From Halobacteriovoraceae bacterium (GTDB lineage: Bacteria > Bdellovibrionota > Bacteriovoracia > Bacteriovoracales > Bacteriovoracaceae): 34,695 nucleotides of DNA. Where the stretch lies: the NCBI GenBank assembly GCA_002715375.1, contig PAZA01000066.1, positions 1-34,695 on the forward strand, written 5' to 3'. The position numbers and the translations under genes were made by a program. The notes below the pieces were generated by a model, which saw only the letters and a list, made by a program, of their open reading frames with translations, was not told the origin of the DNA and did not search any database. Positions 29,414-34,695 of this stretch are shown piece by piece (the stretch's first letter is position 1; every line of letters starts with the position of its first letter).

Positions 29414-30133
29414 TTTACTGTAAATTTTATGAATCTTTTTTTCGTTTAAAGGTGGTATTGTCGAAAATTCCATTAAATTAGAGTATTTTGACTCGCTTTT
29501 TTTGTTAATTTTAAATTGCTTTTTTCCAAATCCCCTTTCAAGGTCGGACTCTTTTAAGTTGTCATAATTGGTTTTGATATTAAAGCGGCTCATTTTCCCT
29601 ATTTCCTTTAAATTGGAATAATCGATAGGTTTTTTTCTTTTTGGCCTCTGCATATCGTTAATGGCCGAAAAGTCTCCTTTAGGTTTTTGAGTAAGAAATC
29701 TTGATGAAAATGTTCTTTTACTTTTAAGTTTCTTTGAAACAGGAATTTTATCTTCCTTTCCAGAAAATACATTACTTTTAAAGATTTTTTTCGTTATATC
29801 ATTCGTTAGGGAGACTTTCTTTGTAATGATTAAATTCAAAACTCTTCCCTTTTTTACCATTTTTTTATTTCTATATTTGAAAACTGACCATAATGACCTG
29901 GTAGGAGACGCTTTTATAAGAGCTGCTCTCGCAACTAAACGTTTAGAATCTAAAAAAAACTTAGCTTGATCTCCCTTTTTTAAACCATTTTCCAGGCCTC
30001 TATTTATTAAAAGAGTTCTTTTGGTTTTTGAGAAATTTATAATTGAAAACATAAGCTTTTTGTCAACTTCTAAAGAGAAAGAGTTCTTTTGTATTAAGAA
30101 AATAAGAAAAGCAAAAAGAATAGGTATTTTCAT
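29399..30133 (-). CDS. Secreted hypothetical protein
   Basis: Signal-peptide-like MKIPILFAFLIFLIQKNSFS; very Lys/Arg-rich; 4-nt overlap with the upstream lipoprotein gene. Confidence 0.55.
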   Translation of the reverse strand: MKIPILFAFLIFLIQKNSFSLEVDKKLMFSIINFSKTKRTLLINRGLENGLKKGDQAKFFLDSKRLVARAALIKASPTRSLWSVFKYRNKKMVKKGRVLNLIITKKVSLTNDITKKIFKSNVFSGKEDKIPVSKKLKSKRTFSSRFLTQKPKGDFSAINDMQRPKRKKPIDYSNLKEIGKMSRFNIKTNYDNLKESDLERGFGKKQFKINKKSESKYSNLMEFSTIPPLNEKKIHKIYSKLEEI

Positions 30134-30564
30134 AAGTTTTTAATGCTGACTATTTTGCCGGGGAAACCAGTGACTTTAACTTTAACTTGTTTATAAAGTG
30201 GATTCCAGTTGTTTGTTTCTATAACGTACTGTGGAGACATAATTACATCGGCACGACTTGTTCTGATTGCGTTGTAAGCAGCTGCAGACTTGACTGAATG
30301 AGTAAGGCTAAAAAGCCTTTCAAAAAATGGTGTTTCTTTTTGGTTATAAGAGACTCCATCCCCAAACCTGTCATCACCACTAATCTTGAAGAGGTGAAAT
30401 AAGTAGACTCCGGAGGCATATCCTATTAATTTCTTTGAAGTATCAACTTCTATTACAGCTTTTAAATCACTTTTTACACTAATTTCAACAGAGGAATTAA
30501 GGTGACTTTTTTTTATAGAAGTGCAGCCAAAAGATAAAAGAAAAATTATAAATATTTTTTTCAT
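30130..30564 (-). CDS. Predicted lipoprotein
   Basis: Lipobox-like MKKIFIIFLLSFGC; TSRADVIMSPQYVIE; family not recognised with certainty. Confidence 0.65.
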   Translation of the reverse strand: MKKIFIIFLLSFGCTSIKKSHLNSSVEISVKSDLKAVIEVDTSKKLIGYASGVYLFHLFKISGDDRFGDGVSYNQKETPFFERLFSLTHSVKSAAAYNAIRTSRADVIMSPQYVIETNNWNPLYKQVKVKVTGFPGKIVSIKNL

Positions 30565-30699
30565 TTCTGACGATATCCCCTTAGGTAGATAAGTCTTAGG
30601 AAAATTTTGAATAATGGGACTGAGTCTGTCAAATTTTCTTTAAAGGGTCTTTTCAGAAGTTGAGGTTAATAAACGGGTAAAAGGAATTGATCTTATTTA

Positions 30700-30727
30700 T
30701 TGAAAAATTAATGAAAGGTCTTAAAAT
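30700..30727 (+). promoter_or_regulatory. Possible sigma70-like promoter for the receiver gene at 30760
   Basis: TTGAAA (30700-30705), 16 nt, TAAAAT (30722-30727); by eye in AT-rich DNA. Confidence 0.3.
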
Positions 30728-30759
30728 AAGAATGAATAATTAGTATGGGAGTCATCAAG

Positions 30760-31158
30760 ATGTTTAGCAAAGAAACAAAATTCTTAATCGTAGATGATAT
30801 GCTTACTGCAAGAAAGTTTATTACCAAAAATCTTAGAGAGCTTGGCTATACTGAGTTCATTGAAGCAAGAAATGGTGAAGTTGCTTGGCAAATCTTATCG
30901 AAAGAAGATACTGAAATAGATTTTATTATTTCAGACTACGATATGCCTGTTATGTCTGGTTTTGAACTCCTTAAAAAAGTTAGAGCTTCTGAAAAATTAA
31001 AAGAGACAATCTTCTTAATGATTACGGCAGTAGGGCAGGAAAATAAAATGATGGAAGTTCTTGATGCCGGAGTTAATAACTACCTTATTAAGCCATTTGA
31101 TAAAGAAGTTCTTGCTGAGAAACTAGAGTCTACTTGGGAAAGTATAAATAATCGATAA
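30760..31158 (+). CDS. Stand-alone response regulator receiver-domain protein (CheY-like)
   Basis: FLIVDDMLTARKFITKNL, FIISDYDMPVMSGFELL, NYLIKPFDKE. ATG 30760 has an SD-like GGGAG; the track start is 30745. Confidence 0.92.
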   Translation: MFSKETKFLIVDDMLTARKFITKNLRELGYTEFIEARNGEVAWQILSKEDTEIDFIISDYDMPVMSGFELLKKVRASEKLKETIFLMITAVGQENKMMEVLDAGVNNYLIKPFDKEVLAEKLESTWESINNR

Positions 31159-31214
31159 GTTATGTGCTTACCCAAAAGTCGATTAAGGTAAAGTTCTTTG
31201 TCTTCTTATTAGAA

Positions 31215-32546
31215 TTACTTAATGATATAGGCGTCTAACCAGTTTTCTTCGGATACAAAGCGAATGCGGATGGCGCCTTTTTTTCCTACTGCATCTGCAA
31301 TTTCATCCCTTGATTTTAAAATTTCTATTGAGGAAGGGGAGATTTTATTATCTTCTGCTGATTTTAATTTCGCTCCATCAATAATTTTTTCAATATGGAG
31401 AGATAGTTCTCTTGCAGGAATAGAAGAAGGATTTTCTTCAAGAATTTTCTTAATTGTTTTTTCCGAGTAAGCAAAGAGAAGTCCTCCTTTAAACTTTGGA
31501 TCGAAAAAGCGAATAAGGGAAGCAAATTGAACTCCGGGATCATCAAACTTGATGCAAAGCCTTGGCCTTTCGACAATAACATTTTTTCCTTCGTTTTCTT
31601 TGAAAAGCTCTGAACCAGCGGCCAGGAAAGGGTTGATGACATTGACGTTCATTTTCATTCCGGCCCCACCGCCTTGACCTCCTCCACTTGAAGGTTGGGC
31701 GGCTGGTTTATTCTTCTTTTTAACTTCTATATTAATGATCTTGAGTGCATCTTGGAGGTCTTTTCTAGGGTTAAAGGTCCTATCTATTCCTTTATTTTGT
31801 AAAACAGTTAAAAGATCTGAAGGTATATTGATAGATGATATAGGAAGTTTATTTTTTTCAGACTCTTTGCAATATTCCATGAGAACTTTTATTTCCTTGT
31901 CTGTCATTCTATCTTTAGACTTTTTGAAGTCGAGAATTTGAATCATGACATTATTATTGAGAAGAGCGCTGTTTAGGGATTTAAATTCATTAAAGAGGGC
32001 AGCATCCATCTCATTAGGAATATAAATATAATAGATTCCTTTTTTGAAGGCGGTTTTTAATGACTTTGGTCCCTCCGGATATGAGCTCTTTATAAGGTTT
32101 ACAAACTCAGTACCTAAGCTTGTTTTATATTTCTCTTTGCTCATAAATCTAATTTCTTTATCTGTTTCTTGGAGTTCTTGTTCTTCTCCGGAAATATCAT
32201 CCCCTATAATCATGACGGGAGTCGTTAGGTATAATTTGTCGCATCGTATTTTGCCAAGAATGTCTTTTGCCTTTGTAAGGCCCTCATCAGCAAATTGATT
32301 ACTTGTGTTGATTATGAGGATGAAATTGTATGGGAGGAGTTTGTCTGCACCTAAGATGAGCTTTTCTCTAGCAAGTTTTATAGTTGGGGAAAAATCTATG
32401 ACTTCTACTTTCAACTCTTCAAAAATATCTTTGGCGAGGTTCACCATTTCTCTTTCATTAGAAATGATCATTGTTCGAAGTTTACTTGCATATTTTTCAT
32501 CAAAGTTTTGATCTTCCATGAATTTCCTCTTTTTAAAAAATTCCAC
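31215..32546 (-). CDS. Hypothetical protein: degenerate receiver-like N-terminus and possible CheX-like C-terminus
   Basis: N-terminal beta/alpha segment with FILIINTSN where a phospho-Asp strand would sit; Gly-rich linker SSGGGQGGGAG; C-terminal NVNVINPFLAAGSELFKENEGKNVIVERP and IEKIIDGAKLKSAEDNKISPSSIEI resemble CheX-type sequence. Confidence 0.45.
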   Translation of the reverse strand: MEFFKKRKFMEDQNFDEKYASKLRTMIISNEREMVNLAKDIFEELKVEVIDFSPTIKLAREKLILGADKLLPYNFILIINTSNQFADEGLTKAKDILGKIRCDKLYLTTPVMIIGDDISGEEQELQETDKEIRFMSKEKYKTSLGTEFVNLIKSSYPEGPKSLKTAFKKGIYYIYIPNEMDAALFNEFKSLNSALLNNNVMIQILDFKKSKDRMTDKEIKVLMEYCKESEKNKLPISSINIPSDLLTVLQNKGIDRTFNPRKDLQDALKIINIEVKKKNKPAAQPSSGGGQGGGAGMKMNVNVINPFLAAGSELFKENEGKNVIVERPRLCIKFDDPGVQFASLIRFFDPKFKGGLLFAYSEKTIKKILEENPSSIPARELSLHIEKIIDGAKLKSAEDNKISPSSIEILKSRDEIADAVGKKGAIRIRFVSEENWLDAYIIK

Positions 32547-32597
32547 CCTCCCATATTTTAAGCTAATTGGTTTTTCTTTTTAAGGGGTATGAATGTG

Positions 32598-32682
32598 ACA
32601 CTTTTACCAATTTATCCATTTTGTTGTGAGTTAAGTGTTTAAAAAAAATAAGTTGACACTTTAACTTTATTTTAAGAACACT
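32598..32682. repeat. Cluster of four ACACT/AGTGT half-sites upstream of the BMC operon
   Basis: ACACT 32598-32602; AGTGT 32634-32638; ACACT 32656-32660; ACACT 32678-32682. The last three are spaced 22 nt start to start. Confidence 0.3.
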
Positions 32683-32780
32683 GTTTACTTACTTTTTTTT
32701 TACCCAAGTTTTTAAAAAGAGGGTGAATTAAAAGGAATAAAGGAACAAAATTAAAACTTTTTCAAATAAGGGAGTAGAAA

Positions 32781-33134
32781 ATGTCTCAAAAAGTAGAAGC
32801 TTTAGGAATGATCGAAACGAGAGGCTTTGTTGCTATGGTAGAAGCCTCTGATGCAATGGTTAAAGCTGCTAATGTTCAGCTTGTGCGTTATGAAAAAACT
32901 GGTGGTGGTTTCACGACTGCTGTCATTAGAGGGGATGTTGCTGCAGTTAAAGCCGCTATCGAAGCAGGTGAAAGAGCAGCTGAAAAAGTCGGTGAACTTG
33001 TATCTGTTCATGTCATTCCTAGACCACATGCAAATGTTGACCTTGCTCTTCCACTTGGTGGGAAAAATGAAGGTGCTGGTTACCAAGGTTCTAGAAAAGA
33101 AGTTTATGTTCAATCTGAAGGACCAACTGCTTAA
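32781..33134 (+). CDS. Bacterial microcompartment shell protein, BMC-H (PduA/EutM-like)
   Basis: [57 protein letters not shown]...[10 protein letters not shown] is a canonical single BMC domain. Confidence 0.97.
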   Translation: MSQKVEALGMIETRGFVAMVEASDAMVKAANVQLVRYEKTGGGFTTAVIRGDVAAVKAAIEAGERAAEKVGELVSVHVIPRPHANVDLALPLGGKNEGAGYQGSRKEVYVQSEGPTA

Positions 33135-33164
33135 GAGATTCAAATCAAATTTGATCAAATATTT

Positions 33165-33208
33165 GGGGAAGGGAAAGAGTAAAACATCGACTACCTTCCT
33201 CTTTTTTT
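33165..33208 (+). terminator. Intrinsic-terminator-like hairpin plus T-tract between BMC-H and BMC-P genes
   Basis: GGGGAAGG (33165-33172) pairs with CCTTCCTC (33194-33201, one G-U), 21-nt loop, then TTTTTTT 33202-33208. Confidence 0.5.
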
Positions 33209-33253
33209 CTGTGGTCAATTGGAATAATAAAAAGGGACCTTAGGGGGCAATCA

Positions 33254-33544
33254 ATGCAAATTGGTAAAATTATTGGAACTGCCGTTTCTACAAAAAAAGA
33301 TGAGAAATTAGAGGGACTTCGCTTTCAAATCGTTGAGTATATTGAACCTTCTGGGGAGTCTACAGGTAACCATGTGATTGCTGTCGACTCTGTTGGAGCA
33401 GGTGTTGGCGAAGTGGTTTTGGTTGCATGTGGTAGTTCGGCCCGTCTCACCCATACTTCTAAGGATAAACCAGTGGACGCCATCATTATGGCCATTGTTG
33501 ATTCCTTGGAAGGAGAAGGGAAAACCTATTATCAGAGCTATTAG
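33254..33544 (+). CDS. Bacterial microcompartment vertex protein, BMC-P (EutN/CcmL family)
   Basis: MQIGKIIGTAVSTKKDEKLEGLRFQIVEYI...VIAVDSVGAGVGEVVLVACGSSAR...PVDAIIMAIVDSL. Confidence 0.96.
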   Translation: MQIGKIIGTAVSTKKDEKLEGLRFQIVEYIEPSGESTGNHVIAVDSVGAGVGEVVLVACGSSARLTHTSKDKPVDAIIMAIVDSLEGEGKTYYQSY

Positions 33545-33647
33545 AGCTTTACATTCACGATAAATCTTAATTGAGTCGGTTTAGAGTCTTTATTTAAAGA
33601 TTTTAATTAATGAAGACAATTGAACGAAGATCCGGAGAAAAAACGCT

Positions 33648-34695
33648 ATGAATTTTACTGATCAACAAATTAACTCCATCGTTGATAAAGTCATAGGACA
33701 ACTCTCAAATACGAAGGGAAGTCCTGAGGAAGCGGTTAAAGGGGAGACCAAAGAGAATTCAAAGTCTATACCTTCCGCTTATGTTACCTACCCTCAATCA
33801 TCTGGAAAGTTAGGTTGTTTTCTCGATATTGATTCGGCCATAGAAGCTGCCAGAAAAGCTTTTGAGGAATATAAGCTAATACCTTTAAAGCAAAGAAAAA
33901 AAATAATTGAAGCTATTCGGACAATATGCCTTGAGAATGTTGATGAGATGTCTAAACTTGCTGTTGAAGAAACCGGCTTGGGTAGAGTTGCTGACAAGGT
34001 AAATAAGAATATTCTTGCCATTGAAAAAACGCCAGGAGTAGAGGACCTAGAGCCTTATACATATACTGGAGATGATGGCTTAACTCTTTTGGAGAGGGCT
34101 CCTTTTGGGGTTATTGGAAGTGTAACACCTTGTACGAATCCTTCAGAGACCATAATAAATAATGGAATTGGTATGATTGCTGGAGGAAACTCCGTTGCTT
34201 TCAATCCGCACCCTTCAGCTAAAAAAATCTCCGCCTTCACTGTGAGTCTTATGAATAAGGCGATTATATCAGAAGGTGGGCCTCCTAATCTTCTTACAAC
34301 TGTTGCTAATCCAACTATTGAATCGGCCCAAAAATTAATGGTTCATCCGAAAATCCGACTCCTTGTCGTTACAGGTGGACCTCATGTTGTCAATCAAGCA
34401 ATGAAATCTGGTAAAAGAGTTATTGCTGCAGGACCTGGTAATCCTCCAGTAGTTGTTGATGAAACAGCTGACTTAGATAAAGCAGGTTCTGACATCGTGA
34501 AAAGTGCTAGTTGTGACAACAATATTATCTGTGTTGTTGAAAAAGAAATTATTGTCACTCACGCAGCAGCTGAAGGCTTAAAGAAGTCACTCATTAAGCA
34601 TGGAGCCGTGGAGTTAAGTCCTTACCAATCGAGGCGTTTAGAGAAGGTTGTTCTTACTGAGAATAAAAAAGCGAATAAAAAGTGGGTTGGTAAAG
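33648..34695 (+). CDS. CoA-acylating aldehyde dehydrogenase (PduP/EutE-like), truncated by the window end
   Basis: ATG 33648 with GGAGAAA upstream; ERAPFGVIGSVTPCTNPSETIINN, VVTGGPHVVNQAMKSGKRVIAAGPGNPPVVVDETADL, SASCDNNIICVVEKE; N-terminal MNFTDQQINSIVDKVIGQLS helix. Not in the ORF track because there is no in-window stop. Confidence 0.93.
   Translation, partial: MNFTDQQINSIVDKVIGQLSNTKGSPEEAVKGETKENSKSIPSAYVTYPQSSGKLGCFLDIDSAIEAARKAFEEYKLIPLKQRKKIIEAIRTICLENVDEMSKLAVEETGLGRVADKVNKNILAIEKTPGVEDLEPYTYTGDDGLTLLERAPFGVIGSVTPCTNPSETIINNGIGMIAGGNSVAFNPHPSAKKISAFTVSLMNKAIISEGGPPNLLTTVANPTIESAQKLMVHPKIRLLVVTGGPHVVNQAMKSGKRVIAAGPGNPPVVVDETADLDKAGSDIVKSASCDNNIICVVEKEIIVTHAAAEGLKKSLIKHGAVELSPYQSRRLEKVVLTENKKANKKWVGK

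Noticed and set aside
32653-32681. Sigma70 promoter using TTGACA at 32653-32658 for the BMC operon
   Set aside because: The -35 is perfect, but the hexamer 17 nt downstream (GAACAC) is a poor -10, so I did not call it as a promoter.
32802-33218. 138-aa minus-strand and 130-aa plus-strand (32851..33243) ORFs overlapping BMC-H
   Set aside because: Shadow frames of the canonical BMC-H gene; products have no domain features.
33794-34240. Minus-strand ORFs of 75 and 61 aa
   Set aside because: Antisense to the truncated aldehyde dehydrogenase, which is missing from the ORF track only because it runs off the window end.
1-34695. CRISPR arrays, tRNA/rRNA genes, transposases or phage modules
   Set aside because: I looked for regular spaced repeats, tRNA-like cloverleafs and transposase/integrase motifs and saw none. 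This was a visual scan, so a tool such as tRNAscan-SE or ISEScan should confirm it.

Overview
AT-rich, gene-dense bacterial window. Gene content and style suggest a Bdellovibrionota/Bacteriovoracia-like relative, but this is inference only. Main blocks: (1) a complete tryptophan operon, trpE-G-D-C-F-B-A, followed by a DAHP synthase. It is preceded by an unannotated 23-aa leader ORF, MNHKKNNFQISCWCWWSWQKKSH, with four Trp codons in a six-codon stretch and overlapping downstream hairpins, which looks like a trp attenuator. (2) A ROK kinase, a DsbD-like protein and a copper ATPase/chaperone cluster. (3) A PaaZ-like ALDH-MaoC fusion coupled to an FNR-type reductase, with no other paa genes visible. 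(4) Three adjacent, co-oriented secreted proteins that are paralogous and carry MACPF/perforin-like motifs (GxGYD near the N-terminus; CGTHFVSSIKF or CGxFYIRSIGR in the middle). One looks internally duplicated. (5) A block of lineage-specific hypotheticals, including a DUF6178-like protein. (6) The start of a bacterial microcompartment locus: BMC-H, a hairpin plus T-tract, BMC-P (EutN/CcmL), and an acylating aldehyde dehydrogenase with an N-terminal encapsulation-peptide-like helix, cut by the window end. Four stand-alone receiver-domain proteins and one or two degenerate-receiver proteins lie between these blocks with no histidine kinase in view. The best candidates for undescribed biology are the MACPF-like triplet, the trp leader and the BMC locus with its regulatory region. 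All family calls are by eye; no search was run.
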